Assembly (NCBI GenBank): GCA_020723485.1
Contig: DYIU01000001.1
Coordinates: 310,001 to 374,000 of the forward strand
From: Acidimicrobium ferrooxidans
Lineage (GTDB): Bacteria > Actinomycetota > Geothermincolia > Fen-727 > Anoxymicrobiaceae
Direction of reading: 5' to 3'
DNA: 64,000 bases
The notes beneath the pieces were generated by a model that did no database searches, was not told the origin of the DNA, and was given only the letters and a program-made list of their open reading frames with translations. Positions 9,145 to 18,008 of the stretch are shown here, in pieces (within the stretch, counting starts at the first letter, position 1; each line of letters opens with the position of its first letter). The position numbers and the translations under genes were made by a program.

Positions 9145-9661
9145 GACGGAGAAGATAGTGCTCGGCGGCGGCTGCTTCTGGTGTACCGAGGCCGTGTTCC
9201 AGTACGTGGACGGCGTGGTCGACGTCACCCCGGGTTACGCCGGCGGGACGTCCGACGACCCGACGTACCGCGAGGTATGCCGCGGCGGCACCGGGCACGC
9301 GGAGGTCATCCAGGTCGAGTACGACCCCGGGACCGTGTCTCTCGAGAAACTGCTGGAGGTCTTCTTCTCCACCCACGACCCGACCACCGTGGACAGGCAG
9401 GGCAACGACGTCGGCTCCCAATACCGCTCCATAGTGCTCTACAACTCGGAGGAGCAGGGTGCCCGGGTAGAGGAGTTCCTCGCCCGTATCGGGCCCGAGT
9501 ACGACCGGCCCGTCGTGACCGAGGTCAAGCCGCTCGATGCCTTCTACCCGGCGGAGGAGTACCACCGCAACTACTACTCCAAGAATCCCAACCAGGGTTA
9601 CTGCCAGGTCGTGATAGCCCCCAAGCTCGCCAAGCTGGAGAGCAAGCTCGGCGAAGGCTGA
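9134..9661 (+). CDS. msrA: Peptide methionine (S)-S-oxide reductase MsrA
   Basis: 175-aa reductase of S-methionine sulfoxide. The catalytic [12 protein letters not shown] motif sits at residues 11-22; the first Cys is the nucleophile, and the second, in FWC, is a common variant. The substrate-binding regions [10 protein letters not shown] and GSQYRSIV and the C-terminal [11 protein letters not shown] stretch are all present. The start codon lies inside the 3' end of msrB, and AGGGAGACG just before it serves as the ribosome site. An oxidative-repair pair is notable in what otherwise looks like an anaerobe. Confidence 0.96.
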   Translation: MPAETEKIVLGGGCFWCTEAVFQYVDGVVDVTPGYAGGTSDDPTYREVCRGGTGHAEVIQVEYDPGTVSLEKLLEVFFSTHDPTTVDRQGNDVGSQYRSIVLYNSEEQGARVEEFLARIGPEYDRPVVTEVKPLDAFYPAEEYHRNYYSKNPNQGYCQVVIAPKLAKLESKLGEG

Positions 9662-9777
9662 GCACCCGCCGTCGGCGCTGACGATGGACAACATGCCCCC
9701 GCCAGACCGTTTAATTGTGCTTGAACGTACCGTATGCCAGGCGGACCCTCCCGCCTGGTGAAGCCGCGAGGCGGCCG

Positions 9778-10596
9778 ATGTGCGAATTCTGTGAGAAGCA
9801 CGGGCAGGGCAACCGGTGGTATCTCAACCCGGACAACTACTCCGAGGAGATGATGGAGGACCCGTCCCGGGTAAAGCTCATCGACGAAGTCACCGGGCAC
9901 GGCATCGACTATTACGTGGACTTCACCTCCAGGGTCACCAACCTCGCGAAGTGGCCCGTGCTGGGAAGCCTCATCAAGATGGCCGTGAAGCGTATGGCCC
10001 CCAACCAGCACGGCGGCCAGGTGGTGACCCTGGAGGATTCACTCGACATAGTCTCGATGGCCAGTAACTTCGTGCTCCTCCCCTGCGCCTGCAAGAAGCT
10101 CGTGTCCCACGGCGACGAGATGTGCTGCCTCAACTTCGGGCCGGTCCGCGACATGCAGAAGGCCGCACTCCCGGACGGGCCTATGGAGGAGGTCACGCTG
10201 GCCGAGGCCCAGGCGTTCCTGCGGCAGAAGGACGCCGAGGGGCGCATACACCAGGTCCTCTACGCGAAGGTCCCCATGCCCGTCTGCGTCTGCAACTGCG
10301 ACCTGCGCTGGTGCACCTCGTTCAAGCAGCGGTTCCCGTACGGCATCCCTGAGGCGGTGTTCAAGGGCCACGAGGTAGTCGCGCTGCAGGACGACCTCTG
10401 CGACGGCTGCGGGGGGGAGGCCCCGTGCGTCGAGCGCTGCGGGTTCGGGGCTCTTGCCTACGACGAGCGCATGGGGAAGGTCTCCCTTGACCTGGCCGGA
10501 TGCTTCGGGTGCGGCCTGTGCCGCGCCGCCTGCGAGCCGGGCGCCCTGGGGGTCGCGCCCCGACTCGAGGCCCCCGCGGCCGCGAGGAGCTGGTAG
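9778..10596 (+). CDS. 4Fe-4S dicluster ferredoxin-type protein with CEFC N-terminal domain
   Basis: 272-aa cytoplasmic protein. The N-terminus has CEFCEKHGQGNRWYLN, a motif I associate with Fe-S proteins of strict anaerobes. The middle has further Cys groups (PCACKK, CVCNCDLRWC) that could hold another cluster. The C-terminal 70 residues carry two ferredoxin-like sets: CDGCGGEAPCVERC, then CFGCGLCRAAC. A role in low-potential electron transfer is likely but the partner is unknown. The ATG at 9778 directly precedes the CEFC motif and has a purine-rich site upstream. A second ferredoxin gene follows 2 nt downstream, so they are almost certainly co-transcribed. Confidence 0.82.
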   Translation: MCEFCEKHGQGNRWYLNPDNYSEEMMEDPSRVKLIDEVTGHGIDYYVDFTSRVTNLAKWPVLGSLIKMAVKRMAPNQHGGQVVTLEDSLDIVSMASNFVLLPCACKKLVSHGDEMCCLNFGPVRDMQKAALPDGPMEEVTLAEAQAFLRQKDAEGRIHQVLYAKVPMPVCVCNCDLRWCTSFKQRFPYGIPEAVFKGHEVVALQDDLCDGCGGEAPCVERCGFGALAYDERMGKVSLDLAGCFGCGLCRAACEPGALGVAPRLEAPAAARSW

Positions 10597-10598
10597 GA

Positions 10599-10841
10599 AT
10601 GCCCGGCTACAAGGTCTCCGTCAAGCCCTGCGACCCCGCCGCGTGCGGCTACCGCTGCCAGGAACTGTGCCCGGCCGGCGTATTCCTTGCCGCCCCGAAG
10701 AAGAAGTACACCGACCACAGCGTGGAGCCAGACTACCGCATCACGCCGCGTTTCTCCTGGTTCTGCGACGGTTGCCTGGAGTGCGTCACCGCGTGCCCGG
10801 ACGGCGCCATCGAGGTCAACGGCCCACCCACCGGCGCTTAG
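10599..10841 (+). CDS. Small 4Fe-4S ferredoxin-like protein
   Basis: 80-aa protein with Cys arranged as CDPAACGYRCQELCPAG near the N-terminus and CDGCLECVTACPDG near the C-terminus, enough for two 4Fe-4S clusters. The spacing in the first set is looser than in classical bacterial ferredoxins and resembles FixX- or PorD-like proteins. The ATG at 10599 follows the upstream stop by 2 nt, and GAGGAG inside the upstream gene is its ribosome site. It probably acts as an electron-transfer partner or subunit of the preceding dicluster protein. Confidence 0.82.
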   Translation: MPGYKVSVKPCDPAACGYRCQELCPAGVFLAAPKKKYTDHSVEPDYRITPRFSWFCDGCLECVTACPDGAIEVNGPPTGA

Positions 10842-10892
10842 TCGACCGCCCCGGGCTCGAGGGCCGTGCCGGCCTCGCGCGGACTGCCTGCC

Positions 10893-11603
10893 TTACTCCA
10901 GGACCGAGAGTATGCCCGCCGCCAGGAACCCCAGGACCGTCAGCAGGCCCACGATCCTGCCGCCGTGCTTGAACGCCTCGGGCATCATGGTGTCGGCGAG
11001 CATCGTCAGCATCGCGCCTGCGGCGAAGGCCTGCAGGTATACTCCGTCGATCACCCCTAATGTCTCGGTGAAGAAATAGCCGAGGCCCGCCGCCAGCGCG
11101 GAGGCTATCACCAGCAGAGACCACATCAGCGCGATCCTCCTCGCCGGACGGCCCTCAGCCTGCATGCTGACCGTGCCAGCTACGCCCTCGGGGAGGTTGG
11201 AGACGAAGACGGCGAACAGGAACGCGATGCTCACAGAGCCGCCCATGCCGAGGCCGATTCCCAGTATCATCGACTCGGGGATGCCGTCGAGCAGCGTGCC
11301 GAGGAAGATGGCCATCCCCGAGCCGCCCCCCTCACCGCCGGTGAGGTCCTTGCGGCTACCGCCGCCCATCCGGTCGATGAGAAGGTCCCCCACGAAGAAG
11401 GTGAGCGCCCCTATCAGGAAGGCGGCCAGCAGTCCGAGGCCCTTGCCGAGTGTCGATTCCGGGACGAGCTCGTAGGCGATGGCGCTTATCAGGGTGCCGC
11501 TGCCGAAGCCCATCACCATCCCGGTGACGCGCTCGGAAGGCTTGCGGATGAAGACCAGCGCGGCCCCTATGAGCAGGGCCGCCGCTCCCACGCCTCCCCA
11601 CAT
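10893..11603 (-). CDS. ZIP family metal transporter
   Basis: 236-aa membrane protein with about seven or eight transmembrane helices. The transport-site motifs of helices IV and V are recognisable as GTLLDGIPESM and SNLPEGV, with the metal-ligand His of classical ZIPs replaced by Asp/Asn, a feature of some bacterial members. The loop after helix III is Gly/Ser rich (GGGSRKDLTGGEGGG) instead of His rich. The ATG at 11603 lacks a close Shine-Dalgarno; AGGAG lies 24 nt upstream, 5 nt before an in-frame ATC, so translation may begin a few codons earlier. Zinc or other divalent cation transport is expected. Confidence 0.85.
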   Translation of the reverse strand: MWGGVGAAALLIGAALVFIRKPSERVTGMVMGFGSGTLISAIAYELVPESTLGKGLGLLAAFLIGALTFFVGDLLIDRMGGGSRKDLTGGEGGGSGMAIFLGTLLDGIPESMILGIGLGMGGSVSIAFLFAVFVSNLPEGVAGTVSMQAEGRPARRIALMWSLLVIASALAAGLGYFFTETLGVIDGVYLQAFAAGAMLTMLADTMMPEAFKHGGRIVGLLTVLGFLAAGILSVLE

Positions 11604-11661
11604 CGCGGCTGCCAGAGTACTGATCGCGGCTCCTTTGTGTCCTGACGAGACCGGTAATGCC

Positions 11662-12228
11662 TCAGGCCGCCGAGTCCAGCTTCCTTATCTCGAAAGCCCT
11701 CACTATGTCGGTCAGCCCGTGGAACATCGCCCAGACCCCGGCGAATGCGATGAGGGTGTAGGCCTTGGTCGAGAGGAACTGCCCGGCCGTCCAGAAGGCT
11801 ATCCCGAGCATCAGGATGCCTGCCACCAGGTTGAGCCACCACAGCGGATACGAGCCCCTGATCGCGAACGCCTCTACTATCCAGAACACGGCTACGAGAA
11901 GGAAGACGAATCCCAGCATATCCGCCACCGCGGTGAAGGTGTTCTTGGGGTAAGCCAGTGCAACGATCCCGGCTATCGTGAAGAGGACGCCGAAGATTAT
12001 GTACACCCATTTCCAGCCCTCGGCGAGCGCCGCCATCGCGAACTGCTGAAACCCGGCGAAGAGCACCATCGCCCCGATGATGATGCCCACCGTGACCAGG
12101 GAGGTCGTGTTGAACTGCAGTATGACCAGAGACACGACGACCCATAGAACCCCCGTCACCAGCCACACCCAGTACCAGCCGCCAAGCTTCGATGCGGCCG
12201 CCTGCACTTCAGCTTCGGATTTATCCAT
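11662..12228 (-). CDS. DUF308 / HdeD-family membrane protein
   Basis: 188-aa protein with six predicted membrane helices in three hairpins, typical of the HdeD/DUF308 family, some members of which are linked to acid resistance. The N-terminal 15 residues are charged and cytosolic. Each hairpin has the small-residue-rich pattern GxxxxxxGxxxL. The ATG is preceded by GGAGGGG. A second DUF308 protein is encoded at 18366-18917, so the family is duplicated in this region. A membrane-stress role is the usual inference; no substrate is known. Confidence 0.85.
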   Translation of the reverse strand: MDKSEAEVQAAASKLGGWYWVWLVTGVLWVVVSLVILQFNTTSLVTVGIIIGAMVLFAGFQQFAMAALAEGWKWVYIIFGVLFTIAGIVALAYPKNTFTAVADMLGFVFLLVAVFWIVEAFAIRGSYPLWWLNLVAGILMLGIAFWTAGQFLSTKAYTLIAFAGVWAMFHGLTDIVRAFEIRKLDSAA

Positions 12229-12430
12229 TGCCCCTCCTCGTCTGTGCTAATCCCACGAGAGTGGGCCCGCACGGCCACGCGACGGTCTTTCACCTACCGC
12301 GATTCTCCAAGTGTATCTTATCGCGGGACATCCGATGTGCGTCAAATGGGGAGGTATTGTGAGGGCAGGCCAGAATACCAAGGGCATCGACCAGGGCGTG
12401 ACGCCCCGCTTCTATCCATGGGCGCAGGTT

Positions 12431-12439
12431 TGTTAGAAT
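12431..12439 (+). promoter_or_regulatory. Candidate extended -10 promoter for the 12518 gene
   Basis: TGTTAGAAT matches the extended -10 form TGnTANAAT and lies 79 nt before the start of the DUF7144 gene. No convincing -35 is seen. It sits in a 289-nt divergent intergenic region (12229-12517) in which I find no gene. Confidence 0.35.
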
Positions 12440-12517
12440 CTCACCGGGCGACCATCTGTTCATGTCTTGTCGGGGATAAGGTGCAGCGGTGATTCCGAGC
12501 AAAGGGGGGGCAGGGTC

Positions 12518-12901
12518 ATGGATGAGAAGGAAAAAGGGACCGGGTGGTTGGTCTTCGCGTCGATAATGCTGGTCATCGCGGGGGTCTACAACTTCATTTG
12601 GGGCATCGGGGCTCTCGCGAAAGACGACCTGTACGTGGTCAGATTCCTCTTCGGCAACCTCACTTTCTGGGGATGGGTATGGCTCATTGTGGGGGTCATC
12701 GAGGTGATAGCGGGCTTCGGCGTTCTCACGAGGAACCAGGCGGCCCGCTGGTTCGGCATAACCATGGCTTCGATCAGTGCGATAATTGCTTTCTTCTATG
12801 TCTGGGCTGCACCGGGCTGGACCCTGCTCGTCATAGCCCTGGACCTGCTGGTCATTTACGGGCTTTCGGTCTACGGAGGCCGCGAGGGAATCGGCAGTTG
12901 A
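12518..12901 (+). CDS. DUF7144 family membrane protein
   Basis: 127-aa protein with four membrane helices. It starts MDEKEKGTGW, and the first helix contains FASIMLVIAGVYNFIWG. It ends with LVIYGLSVYGGRE, which is typical of the actinobacterial DUF7144 family. It is clearly paralogous to the protein encoded at 40740-41114 (shared WITFASIM-, FxNLTFWG- and DVLVIYGL-type segments). The ATG at 12518 follows a run of G residues plus CAGGG. Function unknown; it is probably co-transcribed with the downstream membrane protein 16 nt away. Confidence 0.85.
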   Translation: MDEKEKGTGWLVFASIMLVIAGVYNFIWGIGALAKDDLYVVRFLFGNLTFWGWVWLIVGVIEVIAGFGVLTRNQAARWFGITMASISAIIAFFYVWAAPGWTLLVIALDLLVIYGLSVYGGREGIGS

Positions 12902-12917
12902 CCCGAGAGGAGACCTG

Positions 12918-14225
12918 ATGTCAGCGGAAGAAGAGGACAGGGGCAACGAGGCAGAGATAGCTCGGCTCAAGGCCGAGAACCAGGCCCTGAAAGCCGAGGT
13001 GGAGAAATCGGGTAAGGGCGGCAAGCGCGGCGGGTTCTGGCGGGGTTTCGCAGTCTGGTTGATGGTGGTCCTCGCCGTCATCTTCTCGGTGCTCGGGGCA
13101 ATCAGCGTCTGGCTCAAGACCACCACGCTCGACACGGATACGTTCGTGAGTACCGTGGCCCCGCTGGTACAGGACGACGCGGTGGCCAAGGCTGTGAGCG
13201 ACGCGGCCGTCAAGCAGTTGTTCACCCAGTATGATGTCGAAGGCCAGCTCGAATCGGGCCTGAACCAGCTTTCTGACACCATCAGGCAGGCGGCACCCGG
13301 CTTGCCGGAGTTGCCTATAGACCTCTCCGTCATTGCCGGACCGATCACCAGCGGCCTGGAGGACTTCGCGAAATCCGCGTCCCAGAGAATACTCACCAGC
13401 GACGCCTTCTTCAAGGTGTGGTCCGAGTCCCTGCGCCTTTCTCACACCGCGGCGGTCAACATCCTCACCGGTAACGAGGACAAGGTGCTCACCAGCCAGG
13501 GAGACACCGTGGTGCTCAACCTGGCGCCGCTGATTGACAGGGTGAAGACGAGGCTGACAGATGCCGGGCTCGGATTCCTCGACAAAGTCCAGGTTCCCGA
13601 GGATTTCGGCCAGGTCGAACTGTTCACCTCGAAGCAGCTGGGCGTGGCCAAGGGCCTGGTCCACCTGCTGGAGGTCCTGGCCTGGCTCTTCCCGGTGCTG
13701 GCTTTCATCTTCTTCATCCTCGCGGTGGTGATTGCAAAGGACAGGCGAAAGGTGCTCATGTGGGAGGGCATAGGCCTGGCCATCGCGATGCTCGTGGTCC
13801 TGGTGGTGTTCAGGGTCGCGCGCAATGAACTCTTCGGGATGATAAAGAACCCGACGAACCTGGCCGCGGCCGACGTCATCTGGGCGACAGTCCTCAGCGG
13901 GTTGAAGTCTGCCCTCTTCGGGCTGCTCACTCTCGGTATCGTAGTCGCAATCGGAGCCGCTGTCGCCGGGCCTTACGGATGGGCAGTCTGGACCCGGGAG
14001 CACGTGGGCGACTTCTTCGCTCACTGGCGCGAGCGCCGCGAGGGCAAGAAGGGCAAGACCCCGTTCATGGCGTTCATGGACAAGTACGCGTGGTGGTTCA
14101 GGATAGGCGGCCTGGCTGTCGGGGTGCTCTTCCTGGTCCTGCTGCCGCACGTCTCCGCCCTGGCGGTGCTTCTGACGGTGATCGTCCTGCTGGTGTACAT
14201 GGCGGTGATAGAGCTGCTCCGCTGA
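12918..14225 (+). CDS. Large integral membrane protein with N-terminal coiled coil
   Basis: 435 aa. Residues 1-35 are charged and heptad-like (a short coiled coil, EIARLKAENQALKAEVEK). A membrane helix follows at about 45-70, then a 170-residue extracytoplasmic domain (75-245), then four or five more helices to the C-terminus. The overall plan (one helix, large outside domain, helical bundle) matches uncharacterised actinobacterial integral membrane proteins. GAGAGGAG precedes the ATG, and the gene lies 16 nt after the DUF7144 gene, implying an operon. No catalytic motif is visible. Confidence 0.78.
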   Translation: MSAEEEDRGNEAEIARLKAENQALKAEVEKSGKGGKRGGFWRGFAVWLMVVLAVIFSVLGAISVWLKTTTLDTDTFVSTVAPLVQDDAVAKAVSDAAVKQLFTQYDVEGQLESGLNQLSDTIRQAAPGLPELPIDLSVIAGPITSGLEDFAKSASQRILTSDAFFKVWSESLRLSHTAAVNILTGNEDKVLTSQGDTVVLNLAPLIDRVKTRLTDAGLGFLDKVQVPEDFGQVELFTSKQLGVAKGLVHLLEVLAWLFPVLAFIFFILAVVIAKDRRKVLMWEGIGLAIAMLVVLVVFRVARNELFGMIKNPTNLAAADVIWATVLSGLKSALFGLLTLGIVVAIGAAVAGPYGWAVWTREHVGDFFAHWRERREGKKGKTPFMAFMDKYAWWFRIGGLAVGVLFLVLLPHVSALAVLLTVIVLLVYMAVIELLR

Positions 14226-14338
14226 CGCGGCCGTGCGCACGGGGCTTTGGCCTTGCATTGCACTGAACGAAGGCTCTGGTTATCATCAGTCCTGCGCGAC
14301 GCTCAGCCAAGGTGTTCGCCTGAGAGGAGCATGCCGAA

Positions 14339-14968
14339 ATGACGACTATACTGGCCGTCCTCCCGCTGGCCCTGACCATGAACCTGGGGCCGCAGATAAT
14401 AACGGCCATCACACTCATCACCGCGGAGAAGCCGGTGAAGAAGTCGCTGATGTACCTGCTCGCGATCTTCATCGCCTCGACATCGGTGACACTCGCGGCA
14501 TTCTTCATCTTCCAGGCTTTTCAGACGAAGTCGACGACGCCGTCGCAGTCTTCCGGCAACGAGGCCCTCGATTACGTGATCGTCGGCCTGCTGGTCTTTC
14601 TCGCCGTTTACGTCTTCCTCAACCGCAAGAAAAACACCAAGCCGAAGTGGCTGTCCACTCTCCAGGAGGCGGACACCAGGAGGATATTCATCCTGGGGCT
14701 GGGGCTTTACTCCTTCTTCCCGACCGACTTCATCTGCAACGTGACGGTGGGCCAGTACCTCGCCTCGCACGACATGAACTTCTACTCCGCGTTTCCGTTC
14801 CTCGCGCTGACGCTCCTCATCGCGGCCCTGCCTCTGCTCTCCTTCCTGCTGTTCAAGAAGCGGGCCGAGAAGGTGATGCCGAGGATTCAGGAGTGGCTGG
14901 ACACGCACGCGTGGATAGTCAACGAAGTGGTGATCGTCTTCTTCATCTGTATGACGCTGTTTACCTGA
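14339..14968 (+). CDS. GAP-family (Sap-like) membrane protein
   Basis: 209-aa protein with six membrane helices related to the LysE-like GAP/Sap proteins of actinobacteria, some of which export glycolipids or sulfolipids. Characteristic stretches are LALTMNLGPQII near the N-terminus, GLGLYSFFPTDFICNV in the middle, and a C-terminal helix beginning AWIVNEVVIVFF. GAGAGGAG lies about 9 nt before the ATG. It ends 3 bases before the convergent esterase gene. The substrate is unknown; export of a lipid or small metabolite is a family-based inference. Confidence 0.75.
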   Translation: MTTILAVLPLALTMNLGPQIITAITLITAEKPVKKSLMYLLAIFIASTSVTLAAFFIFQAFQTKSTTPSQSSGNEALDYVIVGLLVFLAVYVFLNRKKNTKPKWLSTLQEADTRRIFILGLGLYSFFPTDFICNVTVGQYLASHDMNFYSAFPFLALTLLIAALPLLSFLLFKKRAEKVMPRIQEWLDTHAWIVNEVVIVFFICMTLFT

Positions 14969-14971
14969 GTA

Positions 14972-15904
14972 TCACTTCGCCGGGATGAGGCCGTTCTTCG
15001 TCAGCAGCTCGCGGATGAGGGCGTAGACCTTCGAGATCTGGTCGCGCTCGAACCTCACGTGGCCCCCCCCGGATATCGTCACGAGCCCGTTCCTGACCCT
15101 TGCCGAGTCCAGCGCCTCGTGGAGTCTTACGGCGTGGCTGTAGGGGACTATGGGGTCGGCGTCGCCGTGTATGAGTAGCATCGGGGGAAGGCCCGGCCGG
15201 ACGTGCGTCAGTGGGGAGACCGTCCTTGCAAGCTCCTCGATGTACGGCACGGTCCCCATCCAGGCCTGGGCGTACCCTCTCCTGTTCGGGCCCGAGAGCA
15301 GGTCGTTCACGTCGGTGATGCCCGACCACTCGATGACGGCCGCGACTTCCATCTCCTCGATGCCTTCCCTGCGGTCCGCGTAGAAGCGCCACATGGCTTC
15401 TTCCCGCTCCGTGTCACTTCCGCCCGGGATTATCCAGTCGAATCCCGCCGAGCTCTGGAGCATCCCTGTCATCAGCGCGAGGTGTGCCCCGGCCGAGTGC
15501 CCGAAGAGGACCAGCTTGTCGGTATCGAAGCCGTATCTGCCCGCGTTGTAGATGACCCAGCGCAGCGCCGCCCTGCAGTCCTGCACCGCCCCCGGCGCGG
15601 GGGATACGTGCGCCATCCTGTACTGGACGTTCGCCACCGCGAAGCCCATCTCGATGAACGGGAGGAACATGAGCGCGTACTGCTCCCTCTTGCCGCTCAC
15701 CCACCCACCCCCGTGGATATAGATGAGGGTCGGCACCGGCCCTCCCGCTTCCAGGGGCAGCCACAGGTCGAGCTTGCACTCGTAGTTGTTCGCTATCGCG
15801 TAGGTGACGTTGTGGACCACCTGGTAATTTATCAGGATGCCCGTCAGGAGGTCATCGACGGGATTGACCTCCACGCCGTCCAGGTCTAACTCAGGTTCCG
15901 CCAT
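14972..15904 (-). CDS. Alpha/beta hydrolase, carboxylesterase/HSL type
   Basis: 310-aa hydrolase. The oxyanion motif HGGGW is at about residue 65, the nucleophile elbow GHSAG near residue 135, the acid in DADPIVP near 250 and the catalytic His in GGGHVRF near 285: a full Ser-Asp-His triad. The HGGG motif places it with hormone-sensitive-lipase-like esterases acting on short or medium acyl esters. No signal peptide is seen. AAGGAG in the gap after the upstream SHOCT gene's coding end supplies the ribosome site, so the two are co-transcribed. Confidence 0.9.
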   Translation of the reverse strand: MAEPELDLDGVEVNPVDDLLTGILINYQVVHNVTYAIANNYECKLDLWLPLEAGGPVPTLIYIHGGGWVSGKREQYALMFLPFIEMGFAVANVQYRMAHVSPAPGAVQDCRAALRWVIYNAGRYGFDTDKLVLFGHSAGAHLALMTGMLQSSAGFDWIIPGGSDTEREEAMWRFYADRREGIEEMEVAAVIEWSGITDVNDLLSGPNRRGYAQAWMGTVPYIEELARTVSPLTHVRPGLPPMLLIHGDADPIVPYSHAVRLHEALDSARVRNGLVTISGGGHVRFERDQISKVYALIRELLTKNGLIPAK

Positions 15905-15909
15905 CCCGG

Positions 15910-16263
15910 CTACTCCTTGAGCAGCTTCGCCTTCTGCTTGTCGAACTCTTCCTGGGTTATGTCTCCCTTGTCGCGCAGCTCGGAGAGCTTGTGAAGCCTG
16001 TCGGTGGCCTGCGCCGCCTTGTTGAAGTCGCGCTGCTCGGCATAGGCCTCCGCCGCCTCGACGTCCCTCTCCGTCACCGGCCTAAGGATGAAGTAGATGA
16101 GGACGCCGAAGATCGGCAGGAAGATTATCACGAACAGCCAGAGCGCTTTCCACCATCCCGACAGGTCCTTGCGGGTGAACAGGTCCACGCACGCGAATCC
16201 CCAGAAGTACGCCAGGGGAAGGAATATCAGAATCAGAAAGAATCCCTCCCAGAAGTTATCCAT
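15910..16263 (-). CDS. PLDc_N / SHOCT domain membrane protein
   Basis: 117 aa. Two membrane helices at residues 5-30 and 38-62 with an intervening LFTRKDLSGWWKALW loop match the cardiolipin-synthase N-terminal (PLDc_N) module. A linker follows, then a C-terminal SHOCT helix pair (LSELRDKGDITQEEFDKQKA). SHOCT modules are short oligomerisation or target-recognition helices. The start follows GGAGGTGATT. A second SHOCT protein is encoded at 18009-18296. Function unknown, probably envelope related. Confidence 0.85.
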   Translation of the reverse strand: MDNFWEGFFLILIFLPLAYFWGFACVDLFTRKDLSGWWKALWLFVIIFLPIFGVLIYFILRPVTERDVEAAEAYAEQRDFNKAAQATDRLHKLSELRDKGDITQEEFDKQKAKLLKE

Positions 16264-16294
16264 CCAGAATCACCTCCATGCCCCGCCGGGGCGT

Positions 16295-16810
16295 CTAGAA
16301 CTGCGTCTCCCACTCCTTCTCGGCGGCTTCGAGGTCCTTCGCGAACTCCTTGGACTCCGCCTTGATCTCCTTGGCCAGCTGCTTGGTGCCTTTGCGGATG
16401 GCCTTTTTTGTGGCCTCCTCTATGTTTGTCTCCGCCACCACTATGAGAGCCACTTCCCCATCGTCGAGGAACTCGCCGAGCTCCTTCACATCGCCCCGCG
16501 ACATCCCCTTCCAGAAATGGCCGATGAGGCCGCCTGTTGCCGCCCCCACGGCGCCGAAGGCCAGCAGGCTGGGAGGGAAGAGGATGCTCAGCACCGCCCC
16601 TACCGACGCCCCGGCAAGGGCACCGGCCTGGGTGGGCTTCTCGTACTTGTCTATGTTGATCTTGCCTTTCTCATCCTTGACCACGATGGCGGCATCGTAC
16701 GTCTTCAAGGCCTCTGCCTTGTAAAGGTCGTGCACGGCGTCCAGGTCTTCCTTGGCCTCCTCCTTCGAATCGTAGACCGTCAGCAATAGGAACATCCCGT
16801 CGCCAGCCAT
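16295..16810 (-). CDS. DUF1269-type membrane-associated protein
   Basis: 171 aa with a ferredoxin-like fold start (FLLLTVYDSKEEAKEDLDAV), a Gly/Ala-rich membrane segment at about residues 65-95 (AGASVGAVLSILFPPSLLAF), and a charged helical tail from about 130. This matches the DUF1269 family of actinobacterial membrane proteins. Two Met codons are close together; the second (16810) is preferred because AGGAG abuts the first with no spacing. It is divergent from the 17086 gene across a 275-nt gap that has no gene. Confidence 0.82.
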   Translation of the reverse strand: MAGDGMFLLLTVYDSKEEAKEDLDAVHDLYKAEALKTYDAAIVVKDEKGKINIDKYEKPTQAGALAGASVGAVLSILFPPSLLAFGAVGAATGGLIGHFWKGMSRGDVKELGEFLDDGEVALIVVAETNIEEATKKAIRKGTKQLAKEIKAESKEFAKDLEAAEKEWETQF

Positions 16811-17085
16811 GGCCATCTCCTTTCTCCCGCGCCCTCAAAGGCGTAATTTTTCCCGGGCTGAACGTAGTATTCGCCCGGCGGTTTATTTCACCTGTCTGAA
16901 CGAGTCTCGACAAGATTCTCAAACCCGGCAGTCGTTTTCAATAGCAGTCCTCGCCCACATGGGGCTATTGCCTAAAGGCCGCTGGGAACATACCCTATCA
17001 TCAGAGCTGCTGCGGTGCGAGTATGCGAAGCGCTGTGTAGGATTTACATGACAGATGACTAATTGACCCCCAGGAGGTGATAGCA

Positions 17086-17556
17086 ATGTCTTTCAAGCGG
17101 TCGCTCGGCAGGTTCGGTGCGAGGGTCGGAGGCGACGAGGAGCTCATAGAGGGTGTGCTCGAGGGTATCGATCCCGCCCTCCTGGCGGAGATAATCAACA
17201 GGAACACTGATTTCCTGGTGGAAGTGGTATCGAGGATCGACATTCCGGCGCTCCTGAGTGCGATTGACCCTGAAGTCCTGCAGGGCATCATCGGAGAGGC
17301 GCTGGACATCATCATCAAGGACGTGGGGCTTCTCGACCTGCACAGGGTCGCGGAAATGGTAAACGCGCTTGATTATAAGCGAACGGGAGAGATGCTCATG
17401 AGGATAGACCCGAACATACTGGCCATCGCCCTCGGCATAATGCTCTGGAGCTTCAGGAAGGCCACAGTCGCCCCGGGTATCTTCGTCGCGGACGAGAGCA
17501 TCGAGACCCTGGAGATAGACCCGGATATAATGAGGCCCGAATGGAAAAGGGATTAA
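17086..17556 (+). CDS. Hypothetical protein, helical repeats with an Ile/Asp pattern
   Basis: 156-aa soluble protein I do not recognise. Most of it is built from repeated short helical units with the pattern I-D-P-x-L-L-x-x-I (DPALLAEII, DIPALLSAI, DPEVLQGII, DPNILAIAL), suggesting a small solenoid. AGGAGG lies 8 nt before the ATG at 17086; a GTG 9 nt earlier overlaps the ribosome site and is rejected. It is followed by the DUF6325-like gene 14 nt downstream in the same direction. Confidence 0.65.
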   Translation: MSFKRSLGRFGARVGGDEELIEGVLEGIDPALLAEIINRNTDFLVEVVSRIDIPALLSAIDPEVLQGIIGEALDIIIKDVGLLDLHRVAEMVNALDYKRTGEMLMRIDPNILAIALGIMLWSFRKATVAPGIFVADESIETLEIDPDIMRPEWKRD

Positions 17557-17570
17557 CGGGAGGTGCGGCA

Positions 17571-17993
17571 ATGGAACACGGTCCGGTGGATGTATTCCTG
17601 CTCGCGTTCGGCGAGCCCAAGTTCGACGGCAGTGTAGTCAGCGAGCTGGAGAAGCTCGCGGGGCAGGGCATCATTCGCGTTCTCGACGTGATGCTGGTGA
17701 TGAAGAACGAGGACGGGAGCGTCATCACGCTCGACCTGGAGGACCAGCCCGAAGAAGTCAAGGCGGCTCTCGGCTTCGTCGAGACCGGTACCAGGGGCAT
17801 GTTCGACTCAGAAGACGCCGACCTGCTCAAAGAGGGCATCGTGCCGGGCTCCGCCGTAATGGCGATCGCCGTCGAGCACGCCTGGGCCGTCGGCCTCAGG
17901 AAAGCGCTCGAAGGAGCTGGCGGAGAGGTCGCGATGTTCTTCCGGATTCCCGGCCCCGTCATAGACGAGGCGCTGGCGGATCTTGGTGCATAG
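17571..17993 (+). CDS. DUF6325 family protein
   Basis: 140 aa. It begins with a beta strand (VDVFLLAFGEP) and ends with a helix containing VIDEALADLGA, the pattern of the DUF6325/DUF1269-like group, which has a ferredoxin-like fold and is found next to SHOCT proteins in actinobacteria. GGGAGG is 7 nt before the ATG at 17571. The SHOCT gene 15 nt downstream is its usual neighbour, so the two products may work together. Confidence 0.8.
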   Translation: MEHGPVDVFLLAFGEPKFDGSVVSELEKLAGQGIIRVLDVMLVMKNEDGSVITLDLEDQPEEVKAALGFVETGTRGMFDSEDADLLKEGIVPGSAVMAIAVEHAWAVGLRKALEGAGGEVAMFFRIPGPVIDEALADLGA

Positions 17994-18008
17994 GAAGGAG
18001 AGATAGAA